NCBI RefSeq assembly: GCF_001641125.1
Contig: NZ_LWLP01000001.1
Span: 3,413,828 to 3,477,827 of the forward strand
DNA: 64,000 bases
From: Arthrobacter sp. OY3WO11
Lineage (GTDB): Bacteria; Actinomycetota; Actinomycetes; Actinomycetales; Micrococcaceae
Direction: 5' to 3'
Of this stretch, positions 50,750-60,033 are shown piece after piece. A program made the position numbers and the translations under genes. The first letter of the stretch is position 1. Each line of letters starts with the position of its first letter. The notes under the pieces were generated by a model. It made no database searches, was not told the origin of the DNA, and was given only the letters and a program-made list of their open reading frames with translations.

Positions 50750-52096
50750 CTATCTATAGCCATCCACAATCGCGGCGGCAATTTCCCTATAGGCCCTCCT
50801 CGTCTCTGACTTCAGGACGTCCAAGGTCACCAAGTCACCGTCGGCCACACCACGGTCATGCGGGACAGCAATCAGCTCTCTGCAGATGCCGGCAAGGTGC
50901 TCCTGGATGGCTTGTTTATCCACGCGAGACGATATTTCGTCCTTGTCAGTAATCACCACGATCGCGTTTCGGGCTAGTTCTTCGTAACCATGGCTGGCCA
51001 GCCACTGTAGGGTGCTGCGGGCACGTTTGGCCCCGCTCACAGCATAGCCAGCGGCAATGACCAGGTTATCCGCTGACTGCAGTATCCCGCTCATAGCATT
51101 GTGTGTCACCCCGGTGCCGCAGTCCGTCAGTGCCACGGAGTAGTAGGCGGAGACGAGTTTGCGGATCCGCAAGTACTCCTCAGCGGTCAAAGAGTCAGAG
51201 ACCTCTGGATCCTGCTCCCCCGCGATGAGGTGAAGTCGGCCAGCGTGATGCATGTATCGAGACAGGGCAGTAAGCGATTCTATCGACTCGATGTTTTTCA
51301 GCAGATCCGTTATAGTGCGCGGGCTTGACTGCTGGTAAATGCCCTCCCCCAGAGCGCGTTCCACCAAATCTCCGGAGTCGGGGTTCGCATCGATGGCGCA
51401 GGGTGCGTCGCCTCGGTACTCCGCGAGAGTCAGGCCCACTCCCACGGTTGTTGACGTCTTTCCTATGCCTCCTTTGAGACTCAGAACAGCAGTGTTGTAG
51501 CTGCCCTGCAGCTGCCGGGAAATGCGGCGGCCCAACTCCTCTTCCTGACGCTGCTTCAAGCCCGGCCCCATATTCACAGCTCCGCCAGTCATGCTGTAAA
51601 TTGCACCCCGGAGACCGCCTACCGGCCGGAGTTTCTGTTCCTTCACAAACAGTCCCGGGGAGGTGATGAAGTCGGGCATGGGGCTTTCAGCGATCGTGTT
51701 AGCCACTGTTGGCCGGGCCCGGCGGAAGGCCTGAGCTGCAGAAGGAATGGCCATCTGCGCTGGCCTGACTTCCTCAGCAGCTGCAGGCGAGTTGGAAGCA
51801 ATAATGCCCTCCACACACGGCTGCGTGGATACAGTCGCGCTGGCGCGTGCGGGTACGTCGGCGGCTGGCTTTGCTGCGTCAGCAACGGCAGCCGCTTCCG
51901 CCCAAGAAGTGCGTCGCGTCAGCGGCGCGCCTGGTTCAGGCTGAACGGAAGGGCTGGGCGTAACTGCGGGCATGGTTCCTGTCCGGTCATCCGTCTGCTT
52001 GCCGTCTGCTCGGCGAAGGTCACGGCGACGACGAGGCTTGATCTGCCCTGCATCCTCTGCATGGGCACGTACATTATGATCCACTGGATCGGGCAT
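50750..52096 (-). CDS. orphan MinD/ParA-like P-loop ATPase
   Basis: A 448-aa protein. About 200 N-terminal residues are disordered (Pro/Ala-rich), then comes a MinD-type ATPase: deviant Walker A 'LKGGIGKTSTTVGVGLTLAEYRGDAPCAIDANPDSGDLVERA' (about 207-250), 'VALTDCGTG' (Walker B) and 'ADNLVIAAGYAVSGAKRA'. The long tail plus 'AIDANPD' resembles ATPases associated with type VII secretion and septum-related loci (EspI/MinD-like). No ESX genes are seen here, so its role is open; export positioning or glycan-machine placement are guesses. Confidence 0.78.
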   Translation of the reverse strand: MPDPVDHNVRAHAEDAGQIKPRRRRDLRRADGKQTDDRTGTMPAVTPSPSVQPEPGAPLTRRTSWAEAAAVADAAKPAADVPARASATVSTQPCVEGIIASNSPAAAEEVRPAQMAIPSAAQAFRRARPTVANTIAESPMPDFITSPGLFVKEQKLRPVGGLRGAIYSMTGGAVNMGPGLKQRQEEELGRRISRQLQGSYNTAVLSLKGGIGKTSTTVGVGLTLAEYRGDAPCAIDANPDSGDLVERALGEGIYQQSSPRTITDLLKNIESIESLTALSRYMHHAGRLHLIAGEQDPEVSDSLTAEEYLRIRKLVSAYYSVALTDCGTGVTHNAMSGILQSADNLVIAAGYAVSGAKRARSTLQWLASHGYEELARNAIVVITDKDEISSRVDKQAIQEHLAGICRELIAVPHDRGVADGDLVTLDVLKSETRRAYREIAAAIVDGYR

Positions 52097-52192
52097 ATAT
52101 GTCCCCCAAGGACGTTCGGCGAATTCTTTCGCAGCACCGTTTGTAACAGTAAGTCTAGGGGCTCGGGTTGACCCATAATGTCAGATGCGGAT

Positions 52193-52300
52193 TAGTGCGG
52201 CGGCCACTACTACTGCCGTTAGGACTAGGAGGACGCCCAAGACGGTGTAACCCTGCCACCTGGGACGACCCTTGTGGGGATTGATGTCGACGTAGGGCAT
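52193..52300 (-). CDS. 35-aa single-TM micro-protein
   Basis: It starts MPYVDINPHKGRPRWQGYT and has one TM helix ('VLGVLLVLTAVVVAA') up to the end. It follows the 48-aa micro-protein by 2 bp, so the two are probably co-translated. Function unknown. Confidence 0.5.
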
Positions 52301-52302
52301 AG

Positions 52303-52449
52303 CTAGCGTTTTTCATCTCGGGTCGACGTTGGAGCGGAAACCCTGATGGCGCGGCGTTTGATCCGGAGCATCTGGTACAAGACAAAGAAAGGAACCAGCA
52401 GGGTGCCCAGCAGCGCACACAGCGCAAAGGCGTACTCGGATATAGCCAC
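52303..52449 (-). CDS. 48-aa single-TM micro-protein
   Basis: GTG start after GGAGG; 'VAISEYAFALCALLGTLLVP' is the beginning of a TM segment, then a basic tail ('RIKRRAIRVSAPTSTRDEKR'). It shares the M-x-I-x-E-Y-x-x-A-L start with the protein at 19280-19384. Confidence 0.55.
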   Translation of the reverse strand: MAISEYAFALCALLGTLLVPFFVLYQMLRIKRRAIRVSAPTSTRDEKR

Positions 52450-52873
52450 AACAGACCTCCGTTGGCGAGTTAGTAGTCCCATGTCGGACCCTTCGGCACG
52501 CTACCGGCCCGTCATTCCTTTGACAAGTTCAGTCAATCCCACACTGAGGACCCATTTTTCCTTCGCCGCACCATCAACGAGACGTTTTCCCGCCAGCACT
52601 GGGCAGTAAGGGTACTGAGCAGTCTGCTTGCACAACTGATCATCTGATCCAAGTCACGCCGCGTATGACACAACGGTGATTGGCTTGATTCGCATTCATC
52701 GTGTTGGGCAGTGATCGAAGCGTCCCCAAGGCGTCGTTCACCACTACGGGAGGCCGGGTCCCTACGGCGATTAGTACGAGTACTGAAAGAGCAGGCGATG
52801 ATTGGAGCTGGAAATGGGACTGAGCGCGCTTCCGAGGGACGGGGCATCAGAAACGTGCATCCGCGCGCCCCGA
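52450..52873. other. 424-bp region without a recognisable gene
   Basis: No supported gene. One plus-strand frame near 52500-52647 reads as plausible protein ('DPFFLRRTINETFSRQHWAVRVLSSLLAQLII') but has no start codon; it may be a fragment. Confidence 0.35.
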
Positions 52874-53017
52874 TCAGGGGCTGAGTGCCATTGACACCAC
52901 TGCGACAGTAGCCACGGCCAGTAAGCCGAGACCGACATAGGAAAAGAACCGTACCCGGGCATTCCGCGACTCGCGCCGAGTCTGACGGGCAGAAGAGGTA
53001 GCACCGTATTTACGCAT
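52874..53017 (-). CDS. 47-aa single-TM micro-protein
   Basis: It starts MRKYGATSSARQTRRESRNA (basic) and has one C-terminal TM helix ('FFSYVGLGLLAVATVAVVSMAL'). Same basic-head/TM-tail plan as the other small proteins in this window. Confidence 0.5.
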   Translation of the reverse strand: MRKYGATSSARQTRRESRNARVRFFSYVGLGLLAVATVAVVSMALSP

Positions 53018-53842
53018 TCGGTGATGCTAGCTAATGCAGCATCAAGGTTCGATCAAGTTGATCTTATTGTGACGCTTACCTAAACATTGTTGCGGGAACC
53101 GGCGCTATCCCAACAGTTACGATGATGCAGGAGATTTGCACGGGATCTAAAGCAAAGTTGAGTTCTGCCACGCAAGCAGCAGATTGTAGACCTCGTCAGC
53201 CAGCAGAGGGTTCCTGCCACCGTCGTTCCGCACCCTTAGGTGTACTGACTCAGGACGTTCGTTACATCTGAATAGGTGAAGACCTCTTGGATTGGATCAG
53301 GTCGTCGCGTTGGCCACCGCGCTCGTCCATCAAGCAGAAGCAAAGGCTCCAGCTACCGCCTCAAACACACTTAGGTAGATTCGCTGCCCTCGACAAGACC
53401 GGAAAGTACCGCAGAATATCCAGCACCGAAGTGGCTCCCCTTCAGGCCGCGAGATAGCTCAATTTTCGAGAATCGCTGACAAACCGCCAAGATTCAGCAG
53501 CGAGCCTTCCGTAATCAGCAAATAGTTGTTCCTGCCGACGTCGAGCCATCCCGACTTCGACTCTCCGCACGTACGGCAAGTAACGCGCTCCCTTCAGGCT
53601 CGTGTACCCAGGTGCGCACATAACACTAATCAATCAGCAGACCGACGCTGTCACGGATTCTTCGGCGTAAGCCGCTCTGAAGTATGCCCACGGGGCGTTC
53701 CGCACTCATATGATAACGCTGCGTGCAAAACGTGCACCAAGTTCACAACAGAGCAGCCGCCAAAGGCTGCCATCACAGTGTCTTGGTTGATCGAACCTAA
53801 ACGCCATGATCACACAGGAATTCCCTCTAACAGCAACCGTTT
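53018..53842. other. 825-bp decayed region
   Basis: No intact gene. A minus-strand frame around 53158-53280 reads 'VHLRVRNDGGRNPLLADEVYNLLLAWQNSTLL' before a stop but lacks a start. An MBL-gene fragment lies near 53.5 kb. The region looks like a graveyard of gene pieces. Confidence 0.45.
53484..53550 (-). pseudogene. fragment of the metallo-beta-lactamase-fold gene 5' end
   Basis: It encodes WLDVGRNNYLLITEGSLLN, matching WLEVGADNYVLVTEGSLLN of the intact gene at 32914-33729, with clear DNA similarity on both sides of this stretch. Only the N-terminal piece remains. Confidence 0.65.
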
Positions 53843-55369
53843 CTAGCCGCCTCCCTGTGATCCGAAGTATCGCGGCGCGGATGTTACATCCTTGTCACCG
53901 TACACAATCTGATCAAAGGGACTCTCACTCGTCTCGCGATGCGTTGTTGGAGCCTGCATGTTGTCCTCGACCTGCACCTCCGTGGGGCTCTTACTGCTCG
54001 AGTAATAAGAATATGCATACGAATCAGGATCTTTCGCTGGAAGTCGGTTCAGCACCACGCCCAACACATCAGCGTCGACCATACTCAAAGACGAGAGCGA
54101 CTTTTGAAGGTCCGTGACCTTGACGATTTGACTTCCAACAACAAGCACAACTCCGCCAACGCGTTGAGCCAGGATCGCAGCGTCGGTCACAGGCAGTAGC
54201 GGCGGCGCGTCAATTACTACCGCATCAAACTCATTTTCCAGAGCATCAATGAGTCCCGACATAGCAGCAGAACCGAGCAACTCGCTGGGGTTCGGGGGAA
54301 TACTGCCCGAAGTTAGAACTTGAAGATCATCGGATCCCCAGGGCTGCATGAGTGCATCTAGGCTTCCCCGGCCAACTAAGCAGGTCGTCAGCCCTACGCT
54401 TCCGTCTAGGCCTAGGTATTCGCCCACCATGGGACGCCGCAAATCCGCGTCAACCAAGGCGACGCGCTGTCCTGTCTGAGCTAGTGCGATAGCCATATTG
54501 ACGGCCGTCGTGCTCTTTCCCTCACCCGGCAACGACGATGTGACCACCACAGATTTGGAACTATGACTGACGTGGGCAAACTGTAGGTTTGTCCGAATCT
54601 GCCGGAATGACTCAGCACGGGGACTTTGCGATGGCACTTGGGTAAGGAGTGGTTTTTTCACAGCATCTGCGTCGAACGCAATGCTTCCAAGAAGGCTGGC
54701 GTCCGTGACCTTCCTGAGATCCACTTCCCCCCGGATCCTAGTGTCGATGGCCGATCGTAGAAGTGCGGTGCCGATACCGACTGCAGCTCCAATCAAGAGA
54801 CCAGCGGCAAGATACAACCGCGCATTGGGAGAGGCAGGCGCCGAAGGAGCCGCGGCGGGAGTGACCACAGATAGCCTGACAGGCGAAATGCCGTCCGATG
54901 AGGGGTTTTCCAAGCGGTCTACAGCTGAAATCAGACTCTGCGCAACAGCCTCGGCAATAGAGGCGGCCCTTACAGGAGACGAGTCTGTGACGGCTATGTT
55001 CAGAAGGACGGTGGACCCCTCAACACTGGCTTCAATTTTTTCCGCAAGAGCCGACGGACTGATCTCCAAACCCAATGAATCGATAACAGGCTGCAAGACC
55101 ACCGGTGTCCGCGCGGTTTCAACATAAGAAGCGACCCTGGCCTGGCTGAAAGTGTTCCCCTGCTGAAGCTCGAGGACACTTCCCGAGTTCTGCGTGGCCA
55201 CGAACAATTGGGTGCGCGCGGTATACGTAGGTGTGCTGACCATCGCTGCCGCACCCGCCACAAGCAGACCCAATAACGTTGAAGCTACAATCAGAACCCA
55301 GTTGCGGCGCAGTACACGCAAGTAGTCGATGATCTCCAAATTGAACCTCTCCGATTCATGCCTCTGCAT
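53843..55369 (-). CDS. Wzz-type chain-length protein fused to BY-kinase
   Basis: About 508 aa. The Wzz domain spans residues 10-190, with TM helices at about 27-47 and about 185-205 and a Pro-rich 'PAAAPSAPASPN' motif before TM2. The C-terminal BY-kinase has Walker A 'SSLPGEGKSTTAVNMA' (about 280), A' 'VALVDADLRRP', B 'FDAVVIDAPPLLPVTDA' and a Tyr cluster 'YAYSYYSSS' for autophosphorylation. It controls polymer length and export of the exopolysaccharide. The ATG at 55369 is preferred to the TTG three codons upstream. No tyrosine phosphatase gene is seen nearby. Confidence 0.87.
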   Translation of the reverse strand: MQRHESERFNLEIIDYLRVLRRNWVLIVASTLLGLLVAGAAAMVSTPTYTARTQLFVATQNSGSVLELQQGNTFSQARVASYVETARTPVVLQPVIDSLGLEISPSALAEKIEASVEGSTVLLNIAVTDSSPVRAASIAEAVAQSLISAVDRLENPSSDGISPVRLSVVTPAAAPSAPASPNARLYLAAGLLIGAAVGIGTALLRSAIDTRIRGEVDLRKVTDASLLGSIAFDADAVKKPLLTQVPSQSPRAESFRQIRTNLQFAHVSHSSKSVVVTSSLPGEGKSTTAVNMAIALAQTGQRVALVDADLRRPMVGEYLGLDGSVGLTTCLVGRGSLDALMQPWGSDDLQVLTSGSIPPNPSELLGSAAMSGLIDALENEFDAVVIDAPPLLPVTDAAILAQRVGGVVLVVGSQIVKVTDLQKSLSSLSMVDADVLGVVLNRLPAKDPDSYAYSYYSSSKSPTEVQVEDNMQAPTTHRETSESPFDQIVYGDKDVTSAPRYFGSQGGG

Positions 55370-55771
55370 GGATGACAACGCTACGGAGGCCAGCTACTTG
55401 CTTCCTGCAGCTCTATGTCCCCCGAACTAAAATATCCGGCTCGTATCCGAGAAGGTGTCGGTGCCACCGACACTCTCCGAGACCATAAATGATCGCCGAT
55501 CCTAAACCTTACCGTTTTTCCACACCTTTTAGACAAGCGACTCAGGCGTCTTACTTCCGAGAACTGTGGCACTGGTAACTTTTGTCCGACAGGTTTAGTT
55601 GCCTACGCCGCGCTCCTCTGTCGAGCTTGCTTGGTACAAGCCGGCCTGGGCGGACGACGAGTGCGACAATGGGCGGTCGAAATGTCCTCACTCGGAGTGC
55701 TATATGGTAGGGACCGTCCCATGCACAGCGCACCCAATCGATGGTGGGGGAACAACAGTTGAAAGGGAGTA
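55370..55771. other. 402-bp divergent promoter region
   Basis: No gene. AT-richer than the core. It holds the dyad at 55455-55473 and presumably the promoters of the BY-kinase and flippase genes. Confidence 0.45.
55455..55473. promoter_or_regulatory. 19-bp perfect dyad upstream of the BY-kinase gene
   Basis: GTGTCGGTG-C-CACCGACAC, with GAGA/TCTC extending the arms after a bulge. Located 86 bp before the BY-kinase start; a candidate operator. Confidence 0.5.
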
Positions 55772-56977
55772 GTGCAACGCTCTCGGATGGTTCGAATCCT
55801 CGGCTTTGTGGTCGTACCGATGTTGAGCATCGCAAGTCCCTTGCTCGCAATCCCCGCGATATCTTCGCAATACGGTGCAGCAGGGTGGTCAGCGGTAGCA
55901 ATAGGACAGTCCGTGGGCGCATCCTTTGCCGTCATCCTAGAACTCGGATGGGGGCTCACTGGTCCGCAGCGAATCGCCCGGCAAAGCCTGCGAAACCGTC
56001 AACAAACTTTGGCGGTGGCGCTAAGCACGAAATTCGTTCTCATCGTTCCTTTGGTTGCCGCGGCAAGCATTGTCAGTTACAACTTGTCCAGCCAATATAG
56101 ATGGGAGGCGGCTGCTGTTGCGGCTGGGTCCACGGCATATGCCCTAAACAGCACTTGGTACTTTATAGGGACGGGTTCTTCAGCTAAAATACTTTACTGC
56201 GATGCAATTCCTAGGCTTTTCGGTGTAGCCATAGCCGCCATTTTGATTTTTGCCGGCGGCGAGCTCGTGCTATATCCAGTTATAGGAATATTGTTGCCCA
56301 TTTGCGTAAGCGGATTTCTGGTAATTCGCTCTGAGGACATCAAGCTTTCACACCTTAAGGGGATGTCTGTTCGTCGCCTCCAGTTTGTTGTTGCATCCCA
56401 GAGCTCCGCATTAGGAGCTCGTTCCCTCAGCGCCATCTATATGTCTCTTCCTATCACACTCGTGAGCCTGGTAGCGCCGGGGGCGGTTGCGGTTTTTTCT
56501 GCAATCGAACGGCTGCAGAGAATCTACCTGCAAGTTTTGGCGGCAGTTCCAAATGTCATGCAAAAATGGGTGGGGCAGTCCCTCGGCGGCAGACGAAAGA
56601 TTCGCCGCGCTAAAAAGAGCGTTCTTTATAATGCAGTTATGGGCTTTGTGGCTGGCTCAGGTTTCACCGTCGCTGCCCCAATAATGGCGGAGATAGTGTT
56701 TTCCTCCACGATCAAAATTTCACTCGAATATGCCGCGATCTCTGGTGTACTTATTTTCATAGTATGCACATCGCGCGCGACTGGATCAATTGCACTGGTG
56801 GCCTTCAATCGAGTCAATGCCGTGTTCCTCAGTGCTGCCGCCGGAGTAACTGTCGGGATTCCTGGGATTTTACTAGGCGCTAGGTTTTTCGGACCCCCAG
56901 GGGCGCTCATTGGTGAAGTTTTGGCAGAACTAACGGTGCTCTGCATTCAAATGCGGGCGATGCGAAATATCAGATAA
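55772..56977 (+). CDS. polysaccharide flippase-like protein (Wzx/MATE-type)
   Basis: A 401-aa protein with 11-12 TM helices in the MATE/Wzx pattern ('PMLSIASPLLAIPAISSQYGAAGWSAVAIGQSVGA', 'GWGLTGPQRIARQS', 'GPPGALIGEVLAELTVL'). It should flip undecaprenyl-linked repeat units across the membrane. GTG start after AAGGGAG. First plus-strand gene of the second half of the polysaccharide island. Confidence 0.8.
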   Translation: MQRSRMVRILGFVVVPMLSIASPLLAIPAISSQYGAAGWSAVAIGQSVGASFAVILELGWGLTGPQRIARQSLRNRQQTLAVALSTKFVLIVPLVAAASIVSYNLSSQYRWEAAAVAAGSTAYALNSTWYFIGTGSSAKILYCDAIPRLFGVAIAAILIFAGGELVLYPVIGILLPICVSGFLVIRSEDIKLSHLKGMSVRRLQFVVASQSSALGARSLSAIYMSLPITLVSLVAPGAVAVFSAIERLQRIYLQVLAAVPNVMQKWVGQSLGGRRKIRRAKKSVLYNAVMGFVAGSGFTVAAPIMAEIVFSSTIKISLEYAAISGVLIFIVCTSRATGSIALVAFNRVNAVFLSAAAGVTVGIPGILLGARFFGPPGALIGEVLAELTVLCIQMRAMRNIR

Positions 56978-57046
56978 CAGATAACGGGCCGTCTTAACTA
57001 AACCGGTCGCACGTTTACCAAATTAAGAGAAAGCGAGTAGATCTAA

Positions 57047-58150
57047 TTGAAAGGTTTAATCGTACATGAGTGGATTGCTCGCTCAGGTGGATCAGAGAAC
57101 GTCCTCCAAGCAATGTCGAACACGTTCCCAAACTCAGACATCTATTGCCTTTGGAATGATGCACCTGAGCGCTTTTCGCATCGAATTGTTGAAGAGTCCT
57201 TTCTCGCCCAGACCCCGCTGCGCAGGAACAAAGCAGCGGCCCTTCCTTTCATGCCTAAGGTGTGGCGGAATGTGGTTCTTGACGACTATGACTGGACCTT
57301 GGTCAGTTCGCACCTTTTCGCTCACCACGTTGGCACGAAAAGCAGCCGCGCTCATGGACAAATTTTTGCCTACATCCATACCCCCGCACGCTATATATGG
57401 GCACCTGAGCTCGATAAGCGAGGACAGTCTATGGCTACTCGCATCTCCTCCCCCTTCTTTCAGAGACTTGACCGGAAACGCGCCTCGGAGGGGACGACCT
57501 TCGCAGCGAATAGCCGTTTCATCCGTGACAGGATTAGGGAGACTTGGGACCAGGATGCCACGGTCATTTACCCGCCTGTGGCTGTTACAAAGCTTCAGTC
57601 GGAAAGGGCTTGGAAGGACCGCTTAGACAGCAAGGAAAGCGAGGTTCTTTCGAGCCTCCGTGGCGAGTACATCTTGGGCGCTTCCCGCTTCGTTTCATAC
57701 AAGCAACTGGAAAACGTCATATCCGCGGGGGAATCGGCTGGTTTGCCCGTCGTGTTAGCAGGGGCAGGTCCTGAGGAGAAGTTTCTGAGAGAGACCGCAA
57801 AAACCGCATCCGTCCCGGTTCACTTTGTTGATGCACCATCCGATCATCTTCTCTACGCGCTGATACAAAGCGCGCAAGTTTTTGTTTTTCCACCGATAGA
57901 GGATTTTGGCATCTTGCCAGTTGAGGCCATGGCTCTCGGGACTCCCGTCGTCGTGAACTCCGTCGGCGGCGCCATTGAGAGCGTGACAGCTTTGGATGGA
58001 GGCTCCGCGGTTGACAGCTTCCGGGGACCTGAACTCGCGGCTGCTGTGCATGATGCCTTAGGAAAAGATATGAGCAAGGCCCGAATGAAGGCGCAGATGT
58101 TCTCCGAAGAATCTTTCAGCGAAAACATACAAAAATGGATGGGACTATGA
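57047..58150 (+). CDS. glycosyltransferase family 4
   Basis: A 367-aa GT-B enzyme. The N-terminal half has 'WIARSGGSENVL', typical of GT4 sugar-donor enzymes. The C-terminal GT1 motifs are 'ILGASRFVSYKQLENVI', 'VVLAGAGPEEKFL', 'FVFPPIEDFGILPVEAMALGTPVVVNSVGG' (E-x7-E). It adds a sugar during repeat-unit assembly on the inner membrane face. TTG start. Confidence 0.85.
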   Translation: MKGLIVHEWIARSGGSENVLQAMSNTFPNSDIYCLWNDAPERFSHRIVEESFLAQTPLRRNKAAALPFMPKVWRNVVLDDYDWTLVSSHLFAHHVGTKSSRAHGQIFAYIHTPARYIWAPELDKRGQSMATRISSPFFQRLDRKRASEGTTFAANSRFIRDRIRETWDQDATVIYPPVAVTKLQSERAWKDRLDSKESEVLSSLRGEYILGASRFVSYKQLENVISAGESAGLPVVLAGAGPEEKFLRETAKTASVPVHFVDAPSDHLLYALIQSAQVFVFPPIEDFGILPVEAMALGTPVVVNSVGGAIESVTALDGGSAVDSFRGPELAAAVHDALGKDMSKARMKAQMFSEESFSENIQKWMGL

Positions 58151-58205
58151 TCGTTTGTCAATGCGGACAAGCGAGCGCTCGTCTTTCGAAAGACCGAGGA
58201 TAGAT

Positions 58206-59171
58206 ATGACTGAGCCTGGATCCGTGCCATCGAAAGCGCAATCGAACCTAGGGCAGACCGCGAAAATCGGAGTGTCGGTTGTTAACTATTTTTCAAGTAC
58301 AAGTGTCAAGCTATTACTGGATTCCTTAGCTGAATTCGCGGATGGTTGCCAGATCCTCGTAACCATCGTAGACAATAGTCAAGACTCTGGACGACGAGAA
58401 GCTGAACTCCTTCGCGACATAGCTTCCATAGCCTCTGGTTCATACCTACAAGTCGAAGTTATCGAAGCAGAACAAAACCTCGGATATGGCGCAGGCAATA
58501 ACCTCGGAGTGCGTCGCCTCATCGAAAGGGGCGCAACGCTACTATGGGTACTCAATCCTGATACGGTGGTTCACGGTTCAGCTACTTCTCTGGCGAACGA
58601 AGCTGATAGCAGACCCGCTCACATATGGTCCACCGTTACAAAGGAAAATGGCGTCATATCAAATGGTTTAGGCATGCTCAATACTTTGACCGGGCGAGCT
58701 CGTGCGAGTTCAAGTTCGACAGTAGGACTTCAACGCTTTGGTATGCGTTACCCCGGGGGGCATTCCATAGTGTTTTCCGTGGAGGCCTGGCAACAGCTCA
58801 ATGGATTTGATGAAGACTATTTTCTGTTTATGGAAGAAGCAGATGTGACTGTCAGATCACAGGCCCTAGGGATGACAGTTGCCACTTTAGGCAGCGTCAT
58901 TGTTCACCACGATCAAGGCCTGACGACCGGAAGCACACGGAATATACGTTTGAAATCGAGTGTCGCTTTTACCGCGGCTACGACGAGCAGGATTGTCTTT
59001 TTCAGTAAATTTTACCCGCGGCGGCTTCCATTTGTGCTTATGTGTCGCCTTGCGTATTTGATAACCATTTTATTGAGGGGAAACTTAGGGGGAGCTAAAG
59101 CTGTAGCTAAGGGCATCCACCAAGGACTCTCACTGATACGTGAACGTAAGGATCGAGGCCATGAACAGTAG
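58206..59171 (+). CDS. glycosyltransferase family 2 (rhamnosyltransferase-like)
   Basis: A 321-aa GT-A enzyme. 'GVSVVNYFSSTSVKLLLDSL', 'VTIVDNSQDS', 'NLGYGAGNNLGVRRL' and 'LWVLNPDTVV' (DxD-like NPD) match rhamnosyltransferase-like GT2. The later 'GFDEDYFLFMEEADVTVR' contains the catalytic ED pair. The ATG at 58206 follows GAGGATAG. Its end overlaps the next gene by 11 bp. Confidence 0.83.
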   Translation: MTEPGSVPSKAQSNLGQTAKIGVSVVNYFSSTSVKLLLDSLAEFADGCQILVTIVDNSQDSGRREAELLRDIASIASGSYLQVEVIEAEQNLGYGAGNNLGVRRLIERGATLLWVLNPDTVVHGSATSLANEADSRPAHIWSTVTKENGVISNGLGMLNTLTGRARASSSSTVGLQRFGMRYPGGHSIVFSVEAWQQLNGFDEDYFLFMEEADVTVRSQALGMTVATLGSVIVHHDQGLTTGSTRNIRLKSSVAFTAATTSRIVFFSKFYPRRLPFVLMCRLAYLITILLRGNLGGAKAVAKGIHQGLSLIRERKDRGHEQ

Positions 59172-60033
59172 TAAGCTTTGTATCATCATCCTAAATTGGA
59201 ACTCTATTGAAGACACTCTCAAGGCAGTCGGCCTCCTTCATGCATCTCCCTGGGATATCTGTGTTGTAGATAACGGATCCCAAAACGCTGGCGAAGTGGC
59301 TTTACTCCGTGAGACCTATTCTGACGTACACGTCGTGGAAACCGGAGACAATCTCGGTTACGCGGGGGGTATGAATACAGGTATGCGGTGGGCGGCATCC
59401 CAAGGCTTCACCCACTCGCTATTACTCAATCCAGACACCACACCTAGCATCGATGTTGTGGAAGGGATGCTGCGCCTCTCAGACGGCTGCGCTGTAGTTG
59501 GTACCGTGCAGGTGACAGAGGATCACATACCGTATGTGTCTGCCGCGATTCTTCAGGGAAAGAAAAAGGTAATCCCATTTCGATGCCCAGCAAACTGCGG
59601 CAATGGCCATGACGTTGACATCGTTTCAGGTGCTGGCATGCTTATCGAGCTAGACGCTGCCGCAGCGCTAGGTTATATGGATGAACGCTTTTTTCATTAC
59701 AAGGAAGAGTTTGATTTCTGTTTTCGGGTGACATCTTCCGGTGGTCGCATCAGGTTCAATTGCGGCTCGCCTCTTATTCATCGCTGCGGCGGCTCACTTG
59801 CAAGTTCTTCAGCGTCGGGAATGTACTACACATTTCGCAATGAGGTCCTTTTTTTGAGGAAACACTTTGGACTGCTGGCGTCGATATCCGGCATAGGCAT
59901 TTATCGTAATGCGCTTAAGTCCATGATCGACGAGCCAAAGAACAGCGCTGCTATCCTTCGCGGCATACTGCACGGCGTGCAAGGAATTACTGGTCCGCTT
60001 TCAAAACTAAGACCTAGGGGTATCACAAAGTGA
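59161..60033 (+). CDS. glycosyltransferase family 2
   Basis: A 290-aa GT2: 'LCIIILNWNSIEDTLKAV', 'ICVVDNGSQN', 'NLGYAGGMNTGMRWA', 'LLLNPDTTPS' and 'RFFHYKEEFDFCFRV'. The ATG at 59161 (MNSSKL) sits inside the previous gene's end. It ends in a GTGA overlap with the next gene, so four plus-strand glycosyltransferases form a tight operon. Confidence 0.83.
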   Translation: MNSSKLCIIILNWNSIEDTLKAVGLLHASPWDICVVDNGSQNAGEVALLRETYSDVHVVETGDNLGYAGGMNTGMRWAASQGFTHSLLLNPDTTPSIDVVEGMLRLSDGCAVVGTVQVTEDHIPYVSAAILQGKKKVIPFRCPANCGNGHDVDIVSGAGMLIELDAAAALGYMDERFFHYKEEFDFCFRVTSSGGRIRFNCGSPLIHRCGGSLASSSASGMYYTFRNEVLFLRKHFGLLASISGIGIYRNALKSMIDEPKNSAAILRGILHGVQGITGPLSKLRPRGITK

